From the NCBI GenBank assembly GCA_026545225.1, contig CM048849.1:32622336-32686335 (forward strand): a stretch of 64,000 nt of DNA, read 5' to 3'. This document shows positions 47,901 through 52,172 of this stretch, piece by piece. Position 1 is the stretch's first letter; the number at the start of each line of letters is the position of its first letter. A program made the position numbers and the translations under genes. This DNA comes from Cornus controversa (Eukaryota; Streptophyta; Magnoliopsida; Cornales; Cornaceae). The notes beneath the pieces were generated by a model. That model did not search any database and was not told where the DNA came from. It was given only the letters and a program-made list of their open reading frames with translations.

Positions 47901-50900
47901 AGCATACTTGTTTCTTTGAGCGAATCAAGTGTATACTTCCGTTGAGAGACAGAAATGTCTTTGCTGGAACAAGCTACTTTCATGCCAAGAAAATATCTCA
48001 ATGCACCGAGATCCTTGATTTCAAATTCCTTTGTAAGAGTACTCTTTAACCGTTTCATCTCTTCTTCATGATCTCCTGTCAAGATAATATCATTCACATA
48101 TACAATGAGGATAGTAAGTTTTCCTTCAAGAGATTTCTTGATAAACAAGGTGTGATCTGACTAGCCTCGATTGTATCCATGCTTCTTGACTGCTATAGTA
48201 AACCTCTCAAACCAAGCCCTTGGTGACTGTTGAAGTCTATAAAGAGATTTCCTTAGTCTGCAAACACGGTTGGTATTGCTTAAGTCCTCAAAACTAGGAG
48301 GAATCTCCATGTAGACTTCATTTTCCAAGACTCCATTAAGGAATGTATTCTTGACATTAAGTTGGTGTAGAGGCCAACCTAAATTAGTTGCCAAGGATAG
48401 AAGTACCTACACTGTATTTAACTTAGCGACTGGGGAGAATGTTTCCTGATAATCAATCCCGTAAGTTTGATTGAATCCCTTGGCTATAAATCTCGCCTTG
48501 TATCGATCAACACTTCCATATGCCTTCTACTTAACATTGAATATCCACTTGCATCTCACAGGTTGTTTGTCTTCGGGAAGTTCTGTGAGTTCCCAAGTAC
48601 CATTCTTCTCTAAGAGCCCGAATTTCTTTATCAACTGCTTCCTTCCATTCAGGGTGCTTTAGAGCCTCTTGTATGCAGCTTGGAACATCTATGCTGGACA
48701 GATTCGAGGTAAAAGCACAGGAGGAGGGAGACAGTCTCTCATATGTCACAAAATTTGAGATCGGGTGCCAAGTGCATGACCTAACACCTTTCCTTTGAGC
48801 AATAGGAATATCAATATCCTTACTAGAATAAGAATTTATGTTACCTTGAGTAGGAGTGGCTGGATTTGGGGCGGACGCTTGGTAGGTCCCTTTGAGCGGT
48901 GGTCTGCTTTCTTGAATAAACAATCCCTTTAAATATCCTTGATTTTTCTTGTTGGGTCAAAACCTGAGGACTTTTTGGAGTGGGTTCAAAATGAATGGAT
49001 GGTTCGGGTGTTGACTCGATTAGAACAGGCACATTTGGAAGAGTGGTGGAGTTACCCAGAGGGGATGAACTTGAGTCGGTGGAAGGTACGGATGGGGTAT
49101 CCACATCTTGCCAAAACTAATATTCTTCTGGCACTATAGAATCTCCCCCTGAATATGAGTTTTGGAGTAGAAGGGCTGATTCTTAAAGAAGGTGACATCC
49201 ATTGAATTATAGAACTTCTGAGTAGTGGGAGAGTAACATTTGTAACCTTTTTGGTGAGGAGAGTATCCAAGGAATAGACATTTTATGGCTTTGGGATCTA
49301 GTTTGCTTCTCTGATGTGGAGGTATGTGGACAAACGTTGAACAACTAAAGACTTTTACTAGCAAGGACGAGATGAGTCTGGATTGAGGATAGACTTGAGT
49401 ACCTGGCACGAAGTTTGGAATTTCAAGACTTTTGAAGGCATACGATTTATGAGATAGGCAGCGGTAAGGACAGCTTCCCCCCAGAAATGTTTTGGGACAT
49501 GACTTGTGAACATGACAGAACGAGAAACTTCTAACAGGTGTCGATTTTTCTTCTCAGCTATCCCATTTTGTTGTGGTGCGTTTATGCAAGAACTCTGATG
49601 AACTATCCCATGATCTAGGAAGCACGGACACACCTAAAAGGTTGAAGAATCCGTGTCGGACACGTATCGGACACCGACACGCCCCGACACGTGTCGGACA
49701 CACCAAAATACGTGTCCTAATTTTTTTTATTTTTGGACACACCACGGACACGGCATAGACACACTATGGACACGTGTCCGACACGCGTGTCATATCGTTA
49801 GAGAGTTTTTAGAAAGTTTTAAAAAGAAAGATAGTTTAAAATGTAAATATGATGACTTCTTTGAATTTTTTTAATAAAATATAGCAGTCATATTATATAA
49901 TATTTCATTTTTTTTTTTAGAAAACAACTATTATCATTATTGTGGAGTAGATTCAATTGTGTAGTTCTTTAAACGATAAACTAATTGTTTTTATAGCTCA
50001 TTAATTATTATGATTTGTGAATTTTTCATTGTTAGGTTGATCTCATATATATAAAAAGATATAATTATTAGTCGCGTGTCCCCGCCGTGTCCGTATCCTA
50101 GTTTTTTAGGATCTGCTGTGTCGCTGTGTCCGTGTCGTGTCGTATCCGTGTCCCGTATCCGTATCTGTGCTTCTTAGCCCATGATCAAGAAGGTAATCCC
50201 CAGGAATAGAATGAAAGTATTCATTGGCATTGTCCGTTCTGAAAATCTGAACGTTGGCTAGGAATTGAGTTTGGATCATTGAATGAAATTTTTTAAAGAT
50301 TGGTCCTGCTTCAGATTTTTCTTTCATAAGGAATATCCAGGTAACTCTAGAATGATCATCAACAAAAGAGATAAACCATCATGTTCCTGTAATACTATTG
50401 ACTCGAGAGGGTCCCCAAATATTGCTATGTATAACTGAGAATGGTTGTGATTCCTTTTATGGTTGAATTGGGTAAGTATTTCGAATATGTTTGGACAATT
50501 GACAAATTTCACACTGGAAAGACTAAGTTTTTCCTAATAAATAAAGAATGAAACAACTCTTCAAGATACATGAAACTTGAGTGACCTAATCAAAAATGCC
50601 ACAACATAATTGCACTTTCATTATTGGAAACTGGAACAGAATTGGAATTTATAACAGACTAACTCTCTGCACAATGAGCACTTTGAGATTGTTTTCCAAG
50701 TTGATTTTCACTCTTGAGGAGGTAGAGCCCTTCACTTTTTTTAGCATTGCCAATTGTCCTCCCCAAATCCAAGTCCTGAAATTCACAATGAGTGGAAAAG
50801 AATTTAGCAACACAATTCATATCTCTAGTAATTTTGGTAATGGATAAGAGGTTATAAGTCAGATTAGGAACCAATAACACCGAATTTAATACAAGGGTTT

Positions 50901-52143
50901 TTGAGATGCTAATTGACCCAATACTAGCCACAGTGGATAGAGAACCATTTGCTATTCTCACTTCGTATTTTTCAGAACTCGGGTTGCACTTTTGAAATAA
51001 GGAAGCATCCCTAGTTATGTGATCAGATGCTCCAGAGTCAATAATCCATGAAGTTAGATTCTCGGTTTTGGATATGACTTTTGTTTTTATAATTTGACAA
51101 TGATTATAGCAGCTGAAATATTTCTTATTGCTTTATTCTCTTTATTATATATATATATGGATTGTAAATCCTTCCTCAAATGATGCATTTCCACCTACTT
51201 GGCTGCTGCTTATTCTCATTGCCAGTACTTGTCAGATAGATGATTTTTTCTTTTTCTTTTTTTTTTTAATGTTTTCTGAAAATAATATATATTATGTCCC
51301 ATGGAACCTCCCTGAAGTTTCTAAGATAACTTTGGCCATTCCTCATGTTTACTGAAATTATCCCATTCTTTTTTCTATTAGTTAATGACCAAATATAGTA
51401 AAGAAGGATGAAGATCTCACTTGTAATTTGATTTGGTTATTATTTTTGGAGGTAAGTGATACAGAAAAGTTTTATTCATGAAAATCCTAACGTCATTTCC
51501 ATCCTACAGCACGAGCGCCTCTATACTGCCAAAGAATGATACACACTAAAACACACCTCAATATCATTTGACATGTTACTGAGCTATTGATTATGGCATC
51601 TGTTTGTATTTTGGGTTTTACAACCATTTGATATTTAGACCAGACCTCTGTCAAGAGTTTTTTTTTTTTAGGTTAATGTAATAAGTTGTGAATTGCAGTT
51701 TATTTTCTTTCTTCCAAGTTTTTCTTCGTTCTCTGTCAATTAATTATCAGTAAAGATTAATTATTGTGCGGTGATATATTTTTCAAATTTCTTTCTTTTG
51801 GCAGGAAAGATACATCACCAATTCTTGATAGTTGTGACTGCTATACTTGCCAGAATCATACAAGAGCATACATTAATCACCTACTCAATGTCCATGAAAT
51901 GCTGGCTCAAATTCTACTAGAAATGTGCAACTTCTTTCTCACCTTTTGCTGTTGTTGATTTTTTTTCTTCTTGATTGTATGATACAAGTTTTTAATATAT
52001 TTTGCAGACATAACACTCACCATTATCTGGGGTTCTTCCGCGCAATCAGGGGAGCAATCCACGAAGGGAAGTTTGAGGAATTTCGGCAAAAGTTCATTGA
52101 AAGTAGGTGTGATAATCTTTTCACAGCTTCTCTATGTGCATGA
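3882..52143 (+). CDS. QTRT2: Queuine tRNA-ribosyltransferase accessory subunit 2 (nine exons, N-terminus missing)
   Basis: QTRT2 is the non-catalytic partner of QTRT1. Together they exchange guanine-34 for queuine in tRNAs with GUN anticodons (Asp, Asn, His, Tyr). Nine exons at 3882-4056, 4167-4325, 5421-5514, 24188-24258, 35777-35828, 36281-36329, 36421-36558, 51805-51924 and 52008-52143 total 994 nt. All joins keep phase and give 330 residues plus a stop. Diagnostic stretches are [59 protein letters not shown] and the zinc site CDCYTC with a downstream His in LLEIHNTHHY, as in TGT-family enzymes. Introns around the middle exons are 11-19 kb and full of transposons. The first 70-80 residues expected for the family are not visible, so the gene is 5'-incomplete here or begins upstream of the window. 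No frameshift or stop was found, so it looks functional or only recently lost. Confidence 0.88.
4167..4325 (+). CDS. QTRT2: QTRT2 exon B
   Basis: Acceptor GCATACAG and donor GTAAAT bound 53 complete codons running from [15 protein letters not shown] through [15 protein letters not shown]. The intron before it is only 110 bp. Confidence 0.9.
4372..4425 (-). mobile_element. Short LINE 3'-end remnant
   Basis: GGCGCTCAAGAGGGGAGCGC is nearly the same, in reverse orientation, as the 3' untranslated end of the L1-like family seen at 10846-10870 (minus strand) and 34925-34950 (plus strand). Only about 50 bases remain, so this is a severely 5'-truncated or eroded copy within the intron. Confidence 0.5.
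4608..5015 (-). other. Gly/Arg-rich open frame of unknown origin
   Basis: A 135-codon minus-strand frame starts [12 protein letters not shown] and has a run of GR/GG repeats before a plainer segment containing [10 protein letters not shown] and PRFKITLSK. The composition resembles the start of some retrotransposon gag or RNA-binding proteins, but no diagnostic motif is visible. It lies antisense inside a QTRT2 intron and its last third is low-complexity. A PRFKIT-like stretch recurs in the adjacent minus-strand frame near 5130. I do not recognise it and give no function. Confidence 0.3.
5421..5514 (+). CDS. QTRT2: QTRT2 exon C
   Basis: The acceptor ends CTGTAG and the donor is GTTACT. The exon encodes [20 protein letters not shown] through VVRRNVS and leaves one base of the next Gly codon. 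It is followed by the largest intron of the gene. Confidence 0.88.
5531..5608. repeat. 40-bp tandem duplication at the start of the large intron
   Basis: TTCATTTTTTGTTATCTTGC begins at 5531 and again at 5571, with the rest of the 40-bp unit conserved apart from one or two substitutions. Confidence 0.8.
5609..6077. other. Intron sequence, nothing recognised
   Basis: AT-rich intronic sequence with a short TA repeat near 6003-6015. No element boundaries or coding signals were seen. Confidence 0.4.
7713..8296 (+). repeat. 5' LTR of the gag-only copia element
   Basis: 584 bp, beginning TGTTAGGTTGACTC. It has a TATA-like GCACTATAAATAG about 170 bp in. It differs from its partner by a deletion of a few tens of bases and scattered substitutions, so the insertion is not very recent. 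Confidence 0.85.
8404..8666 (+). pseudogene. Copia gag N-terminal fragment
   Basis: The ATG at 8404 opens [16 protein letters not shown], followed by [20 protein letters not shown], the typical start of a copia gag. The frame is lost after KGKDGIMES and continues one frame over as [14 protein letters not shown] through [10 protein letters not shown], so one frameshift splits it. There is no zinc knuckle, protease, integrase or reverse transcriptase. The remaining internal sequence to 9188 carries no recognisable domain. Confidence 0.8.
9189..9735 (+). repeat. 3' LTR of the gag-only copia element
   Basis: 547 bp, preceded immediately by a polypurine tract. It is colinear with 7713-8296. Confidence 0.85.
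9990..10215. repeat. LTR-internal cluster of TTTCGATTATGCGAAA-like motifs
   Basis: At least six copies of a 10-16 bp motif of the form TTTCGATTATGTGAAA, GATCATGCGAA or AATCGAAATGC occur here in direct and inverted orientation. The same style of cluster is at 63060-63285 in the related LTR. Being kept in two diverged LTRs suggests an element-specific regulatory or structural role. That role is inference. Confidence 0.6.
10593..10807. other. Intron sequence between the solo LTR and the LINE
   Basis: No gene or repeat boundary was recognised in this short stretch. Confidence 0.35.
10897..11594 (-). pseudogene. LINE ORF2 C-terminus with zinc-binding RT tail
   Basis: The minus-strand reading has [22 protein letters not shown], a Cys-X2-Cys...His...Cys pattern of the zf-RVT domain found after LINE reverse transcriptases, preceded by a [14 protein letters not shown] segment. 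It is broken by a frame change near 11290-11330. It is the 3' continuation of the RT at 16786-18502. Confidence 0.8.
11612..11861 (-). repeat. 3' LTR of the copia element at 11612-16771
   Basis: On the plus strand it begins TGTAAACGAATATT and ends ATTCGTTAACA, giving the short inverted termini usual for LTRs. A polypurine tract adjoins on the internal side. Confidence 0.93.
11869..12467 (-). pseudogene. Copia RNase H
   Basis: The minus-strand reading has [32 protein letters not shown] and [20 protein letters not shown], the conserved acidic and histidine blocks of copia RNase H. It is divided by a frame change near 12140. It ends a few codons before the polypurine tract. Confidence 0.88.
12464..13362 (-). 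pseudogene. Copia reverse transcriptase
   Basis: [60 protein letters not shown] and the catalytic [12 protein letters not shown] are all present in order. A frameshift around 12900-12930 separates the palm halves and another lies near 12465. The residues needed for catalysis are present, but no continuous protein can be made. Confidence 0.9.
13347..14969 (-). pseudogene. Copia integrase and linker region
   Basis: The zinc-binding HHCC part is split between frames (HHFRLGHPS near 14700 and [11 protein letters not shown] near 14620). The catalytic core shows [13 protein letters not shown] near 14490 and [19 protein letters not shown] near 14140. The C-terminal part includes [17 protein letters not shown] near 13940, followed by an acidic linker into the RT. 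There are at least four frame changes. The protein would have joined element cDNA to host DNA. Confidence 0.85.
14948..15011 (-). repeat. 32-bp tandem duplication in the copia pol region
   Basis: GATTTACAGAAAGCTTAGGC begins at 14948 and again at 14980, and the full 32-bp unit is repeated exactly. Since 32 is not a multiple of three, it shifts the frame just downstream of the protease. Confidence 0.92.
14951..16291 (-). pseudogene. Copia gag-protease open frame (446 codons)
   Basis: It starts [14 protein letters not shown] and has a typical copia gag body ([47 protein letters not shown]). The zinc knuckle [14 protein letters not shown] lies near residue 265, with Arg in place of the usual Gly. 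The protease motif [11 protein letters not shown] is near residue 370. Gag packages element RNA and the protease matures the polyprotein. The frame is open from gag into protease and is then cut short by the 32-bp tandem duplication, so the pol part is not translated in frame. Confidence 0.88.
16501..16521 (-). promoter_or_regulatory. Primer-binding site of the copia element
   Basis: The minus strand reads TGGTATCAGAC immediately inside the 5' LTR, matching the 3' end of initiator methionine tRNA for most positions. This is where first-strand cDNA synthesis would start. Confidence 0.8.
16522..16771 (-). repeat. 5' LTR of the copia element at 11612-16771
   Basis: 250 bp, about 98% identical by eye to 11612-11861, followed by the AAGCT target duplication. 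Confidence 0.93.
16786..18502 (-). pseudogene. LINE reverse transcriptase
   Basis: A 385-codon frame (17345-18502) carries [62 protein letters not shown] and the catalytic [14 protein letters not shown], the ordered blocks of an L1-clade reverse transcriptase. The thumb and connection continue at 16899-17255 ([19 protein letters not shown]) in another frame. The domain primes on nicked target DNA. Frame changes near 18505 and 17300 break ORF2. Confidence 0.9.
18512..19592 (-). pseudogene. LINE AP-type endonuclease
   Basis: Minus-strand reading: KIVSWNVQG near 19580, a broken middle, [19 protein letters not shown] near 19170, and [20 protein letters not shown] spanning about 18955-19020. These are the nuclease metal- and phosphate-contacting blocks. 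A frame change after SWNVQG, in-frame stops near 19400, and another frame change near 18990 make it inactive. Confidence 0.8.
19552..20651 (-). pseudogene. LINE ORF1-like region
   Basis: Two frames lie upstream of the endonuclease: 20040-20651, which is Ser/Lys/Glu-rich and starts [13 protein letters not shown], and 19552-20040, which starts [16 protein letters not shown]. Their position and hydrophilic composition fit the C-terminal, variable part of a plant LINE ORF1, but no RNA-binding motif or zinc knuckle is visible, so the call rests mainly on position. Confidence 0.55.
20746..21124. other. Intron sequence, nothing firm
   Basis: It contains GTTACCCAGACTCAGG and CTGGGTACGGGGACTCGG in loose inverted arrangement near 20754-20838, which may be a MITE remnant. 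No target duplication was found. Confidence 0.3.
21125..21785 (-). mobile_element. Copia 5' end fragment (LTR, PBS, start of gag)
   Basis: An LTR-like segment at 21493-21785 starts TGTAGAAAAATGAG and ends ACACAACA on the plus strand. It is joined internally to a PBS complement (GGCTTTGATACCATG) and a gag start at 21429. The rest of the element is missing, so it is truncated after about 100 gag codons. The LTR contains an internal tandem repeat around AATTCCTAGGAATCAGGCAG (about 21695-21755). Confidence 0.8.
21130..21429 (-). pseudogene. Copia gag N-terminus, truncated
   Basis: It starts [15 protein letters not shown] and continues [41 protein letters not shown] and [12 protein letters not shown], which is typical for a copia gag of the family with a UBN2-like domain. 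It ends by stop after 99 codons, where homology also stops. Confidence 0.82.
22050..22284. mobile_element. MITE remnant related to the element at 49615-50177
   Basis: The repeated GTATCGGATACATG, GTATCAGACACGTC and GTATCCGTACTTCCTAG words match in style the right half and right terminus (CCGTATCTGTGCTTCTTAG) of the hAT-type MITE at 49615-50177. The left end was not found. The LINE fragment at 22285 begins right at its terminus. Confidence 0.45.
22285..23966 (+). mobile_element. 5'-truncated L1-like LINE
   Basis: It opens inside the reverse transcriptase (a [18 protein letters not shown] reading near 22310-22370). It continues with [51 protein letters not shown] and GGVGVWKIF, then a decayed zinc-binding tail, and ends in a 17-base poly-A at 23950-23966. 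The order and wording match the LINE at 10808-20745, so it is the same family in the opposite orientation. Multiple stops and frame changes are present. Confidence 0.85.
24188..24258 (+). CDS. QTRT2: QTRT2 exon D
   Basis: The acceptor TTGTATGCAG and donor GTAAGATT border 71 bases. Two bases complete the Gly codon from exon C, then [20 protein letters not shown] and AVI follow. This exon sits alone between introns of 18.7 and 11.5 kb. Confidence 0.9.
24259..24677. other. Start of the 11.5-kb intron, nothing recognised
   Basis: AT-rich intron with a short TG/TA microsatellite near 24602-24625. No mobile-element boundaries were seen. Confidence 0.4.
24681..25123. mobile_element. Harbinger-like MITE (443 bp)
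   Basis: The left end CACTGTATTTGGTGGGAGGG and the right end, read inverted as TGCTGTTTGGTACGA, form imperfect terminal inverted repeats flanked by TTA at 24678-24680 and 25124-25126. A 3-bp TTA/TAA target and a CTGTTTGGT-like terminus are typical of PIF/Harbinger MITEs. It has no coding capacity and contains a long (AT)n tract. Confidence 0.55.
24938..24974. repeat. (AT)n microsatellite
   Basis: An uninterrupted run of AT dinucleotides of about 37 bases lies inside the MITE. Confidence 0.9.
25127..25560. other. Intron sequence, nothing recognised
   Basis: AT-rich intron without coding signals or repeat termini. Confidence 0.4.
25562..25890 (-). mobile_element. Probable gypsy LTR fragment
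   Basis: The plus strand begins TGTATCACGACCCAATTTC, which resembles the inverted 3' terminus of gypsy LTRs such as TGTCACGTCTCAAATTCC at 44234. Only about 330 bases remain and the other end was not found, so the call is tentative. Confidence 0.42.
26040..27418 (+). pseudogene. LINE reverse transcriptase fragment
   Basis: Blocks in order are [50 protein letters not shown], the catalytic [19 protein letters not shown] (near 26930) and [15 protein letters not shown]. The segment between the second and third blocks (about 26450-26600) contains roughly 110-150 bases that do not match the family. The longest surviving open frame is 26813-27418, ending at a stop within the palm/thumb region. Confidence 0.85.
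27522..28016 (-). repeat. 3' LTR of the gypsy element
   Basis: 495 bp. The internal end carries TGGTGCAGAGCAAG on the minus strand, preceded by a GGAGGGA purine tract. The outer end reads TTGCATTA, an unusual LTR terminus that does not end in CA. Confidence 0.85.
27941..28395 (-). pseudogene. Gypsy integrase C-terminal remnant
   Basis: The minus-strand reading [34 protein letters not shown] and [18 protein letters not shown] corresponds to the end of a gypsy integrase (GPY/F-like segment). It follows the RNase H frame directly, with the catalytic DDE core missing. At least one stop or frame change lies near 28230. Confidence 0.82.
28392..29810 (-). CDS. Gypsy reverse transcriptase-RNase H, open frame
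   Basis: A continuous 472-codon frame carries [49 protein letters not shown], the catalytic [13 protein letters not shown] (near residue 145) and then RNase H blocks [16 protein letters not shown] and [15 protein letters not shown] copies element RNA and RNase H removes the template strand. The frame enters the start of integrase ([11 protein letters not shown]) and then hits a stop at the deletion junction near 28404. Upstream it is separated from protease by stops near 29812. The domain itself looks intact. Confidence 0.9.
   Translation of the reverse strand: MSPKDHEELNRQVSESLKMGYVRESMSPCAVPALLVPKKDGSWRMCTDSRANKITVKYRFPIPRLEDMLDHLSGAKVYSKIDLKSGYHQIRIRPGDEWKIAFKTREGLYEWLVMPFGLSNAPSTFMRVMNHVLKPYIGKFVVVYFDDILVYSPSEEKHLEHLQALLTNLREEKLFINFQKCSFMTDQVLFLGYEVSSGGIQVDQSKVQAIIEWPSPANVHEVRNFHGLASFYRRFIRDFSSLTAPITSCMKKGPFKWTNEAEESFKLLKKKLSEAPILVLPDFDKLFEVHCDASRIGIGAMLSQGRSPVAFFSEKLSGARLYYSTYDVEFYAIVQTLRHWEHYLIQKEFVLYSDHEALKYINGQHTLNRRHAKWAAYLQQFTFTLKHKLGVQNKVADALSRRSHLLSTIQVQVVGFDTFKDLYVVDPFFGRIHEEVVEGKRTDYCLQSGFLFKGAKLCIPNCSLRDHGSCEF
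30089..31714 (-). pseudogene. Gypsy gag and protease
   Basis: The start [18 protein letters not shown] (31714) is in one frame. The main body is a 412-codon frame (30089-31327) with the capsid-like stretch [13 protein letters not shown] and [14 protein letters not shown], the zinc knuckle [14 protein letters not shown] and the aspartic protease motif [13 protein letters not shown]. The two frames meet near 31340-31370, so gag carries one lesion. The function would be RNA packaging and polyprotein processing. Confidence 0.88.
31736..31747 (-). promoter_or_regulatory. Primer-binding site of the gypsy element
   Basis: The minus strand reads TGGTATCAGAGC, a perfect match to the 3' end of plant initiator methionine tRNA, two bases inside the 5' LTR. 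Confidence 0.92.
31750..32247 (-). repeat. 5' LTR of the gypsy element
   Basis: 498 bp, colinear with 27522-28016, followed by the GAGAG target duplication. Confidence 0.87.
33006..33988. other. Intron sequence between two LINE pieces
   Basis: AT-rich, without coding or repeat signals that I can recognise. Confidence 0.4.
33990..34985 (+). mobile_element. 5'-truncated L1-like LINE tail
   Basis: The reading has [32 protein letters not shown] and [20 protein letters not shown]. It then has a degenerate zinc-binding segment ([22 protein letters not shown], with one Cys replaced by Arg) and a 3' untranslated end GACGCTCTCCCCATTTGAGC. It corresponds to the last 20% of the family seen at 10808-20745. 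No poly-A is visible at its end. Confidence 0.82.
35020..35405 (+). mobile_element. RTE-clade LINE 3' end
   Basis: The plus-strand reading EMRMLR*MLRVT, then [26 protein letters not shown] and VADPI followed by ATGATGATGAT is the characteristic C-terminus and trinucleotide-like tail of plant RTE elements. It is decayed, with several stops. It is a different LINE type from the L1-like copies around it. Confidence 0.72.
35406..35776. other. End of the 11.5-kb intron
   Basis: AT-rich intron ending in the acceptor GTAATGCTCAG. No other feature was seen. Confidence 0.4.
35777..35828 (+). CDS. QTRT2: QTRT2 exon E
   Basis: 52 bases between AATGCTCAG and GTATCAG encode [17 protein letters not shown] and one base of the following Glu codon. 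This matches the EDKPR(L/V)ISG-type loop of the family. Confidence 0.9.
36281..36329 (+). CDS. QTRT2: QTRT2 exon F
   Basis: 49 bases after TTTCTTGCAG and before GTATGTTG. They encode [16 protein letters not shown], the strand and helix that in TGT enzymes lines the base-exchange pocket region, and leave two bases of a Thr codon. Confidence 0.9.
36421..36558 (+). CDS. QTRT2: QTRT2 exon G
   Basis: The acceptor CTCTTTTAAG and donor GTATCTGA bound 138 bases. They encode [18 protein letters not shown] through [11 protein letters not shown], with two bases of an Arg codon left for exon H after the 15.2-kb intron. Confidence 0.9.
36850..36962. mobile_element. MITE remnant of the GAAGCACGGACAC family
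   Basis: TTTAAGAAGCATGAACAC, repeated GACACTTCATGAACAC-like words and ATGTGTCCACAA resemble a decayed left half of the element at 49615-50177. There is no right terminus, because copia-derived sequence starts at about 36963. Confidence 0.35.
38531..40268 (-). pseudogene. LINE reverse transcriptase (second family)
   Basis: Blocks read in order are [76 protein letters not shown], the catalytic [18 protein letters not shown] (near 39250) and [19 protein letters not shown]. The frame is broken at several places (around 39510, 39325, 39100 and 40050). The enzyme would prime reverse transcription on nicked target DNA. Confidence 0.87.
40511..41294 (-). pseudogene. LINE endonuclease (second family)
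   Basis: It starts [20 protein letters not shown] at 41294, with [10 protein letters not shown], then [21 protein letters not shown] (near 40880) and [15 protein letters not shown] (near 40620), the ordered nuclease motifs including the Asn and the terminal Ser-Asp-His. A frame change near 41060 and another near 40730 disrupt it. Confidence 0.85.
42352..42834. mobile_element. MITE-like inverted-repeat element within the solo LTR
   Basis: The left arm GGGTTAAGTGCAAAAAAACC and the inverse of the right arm GGGTTAAGTGAAAAAAACAC continue in similarity for about 45 bp through CTATATACAGAATGTGCAAA, giving long terminal inverted repeats. The target duplication was not resolved. It has no coding capacity. 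Confidence 0.65.
42399..42419. repeat. 21-base poly-C tract
   Basis: An uninterrupted run of 21 cytosines followed by GAGGCGGCC. Its length may be unstable or mis-assembled. Confidence 0.9.
43211..43400. repeat. 95-bp tandem duplication in the copia linker
   Basis: The unit TTCAGAAAG...GATCAGGACACTTA occurs at 43211 and 43306 with a few changes. On the minus strand it duplicates the [14 protein letters not shown] segment of the integrase-RT linker. Confidence 0.88.
44234..46520 (-). mobile_element. Ty3/gypsy solo LTR
   Basis: 2287 bp between TGTCACGTCTCAAATTCC and GATTTTTTATT-type sequence ending GAGGTTTTACA (plus strand), flanked by the perfect 5-bp duplication TCTTG at 44229-44233 and 46521-46525. 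It shares the GGGTTAGTAACCCATAAAG-like segment with the LTR at 61155-63592. There is no PBS, coding region or second LTR. It carries an (AT)n tract at 44957-44992. Confidence 0.87.
44957..44992. repeat. (AT)n microsatellite
   Basis: About 36 bases of uninterrupted AT/TA repeats inside the solo LTR. Confidence 0.9.
46871..47137 (-). repeat. 3' LTR of the copia element at 46871-51085
   Basis: On the minus strand it starts TGTGGAATTTCGG right after the purine tract. The outer border near 46871 is approximate. It contains a tandem repeat of AACTCCTTGATTCTAGGAAG at about 46968 and 46999. Confidence 0.6.
47145..48600 (-). pseudogene. Copia reverse transcriptase-RNase H
   Basis: RT blocks [40 protein letters not shown] and the catalytic [15 protein letters not shown] (VNDD-like: the usual YVDD reads YVND, so one catalytic Asp is replaced by Asn) are followed by RNase [20 protein letters not shown] and [20 protein letters not shown] in a clean 200-codon frame (47145-47747). 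The Asn substitution alone would be expected to disable polymerisation. Confidence 0.88.
48531..50961 (-). pseudogene. Copia protease end and integrase, split by a MITE
   Basis: Pieces read in order are [20 protein letters not shown] near 50850, [13 protein letters not shown] sequence near 50500, a [12 protein letters not shown] segment near 50370, [20 protein letters not shown] near 50270, [20 protein letters not shown] near 49570, [20 protein letters not shown] near 49470 and [18 protein letters not shown] near 49300. The MITE at 49615-50177 lies between the second and third catalytic regions. Confidence 0.82.
49615..50177. mobile_element. hAT-type MITE (563 bp) in copia integrase
   Basis: The left end CTAGGAAGCACGGACAC and the inverted right end CTAAGAAGCACAGATAC are terminal inverted repeats, flanked by a perfect 8-bp duplication CCCATGAT at 49607-49614 and 50178-50185. 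An 8-bp target is characteristic of hAT elements. Both subterminal regions are packed with GTGTCCG/CGGACAC words. It has no coding capacity. The open frames across it are chance. Confidence 0.9.
51086..51804. other. Last part of the 15.2-kb intron
   Basis: AT-rich intron with poly-T runs and the acceptor TTTTGGCAG. Nothing else was recognised. Confidence 0.4.
51805..51924 (+). CDS. QTRT2: QTRT2 exon H (zinc-binding cysteines)
   Basis: 120 bases encode [18 protein letters not shown] through [13 protein letters not shown] and AQILLE, with two bases of an Ile codon left. The three cysteines (codons at 51833, 51839 and 51848) form the C-X-C-X2-C part of the TGT-family zinc site. Confidence 0.93.
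52008..52143 (+). CDS. QTRT2: QTRT2 exon I (C-terminus)
   Basis: After an 83-bp intron, the exon completes Ile and encodes [20 protein letters not shown] through KFIESRCDN and LFTASLCA, with the stop TGA at 52141-52143. The first His is the expected fourth zinc ligand. Confidence 0.93.
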
Positions 52144-52172
52144 AATATAATATTATCTGGGCAAATTTTAGT

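Larger units (their letters stand above)
46871..51085 (-). mobile_element. Copia element lacking gag and 5' LTR
   Basis: On the minus strand the element begins inside the protease ([13 protein letters not shown] near 51030) and runs through integrase, reverse transcriptase and RNase H to a polypurine tract (complement of CTCCCCCTTAATC) at 47138 and a 3' LTR at about 46871-47137. The 5' LTR and gag are absent, and a hAT-type MITE interrupts integrase. It is the last element before QTRT2 exon H. Frameshifts and stops are frequent. Confidence 0.87.

Noticed and set aside
49554..49874. Overlapping open frames rich in Arg, Thr and His on both strands
   Set aside because: They arise from the CGGACACG repeats of a MITE whose ends and 8-bp target duplication are clear.
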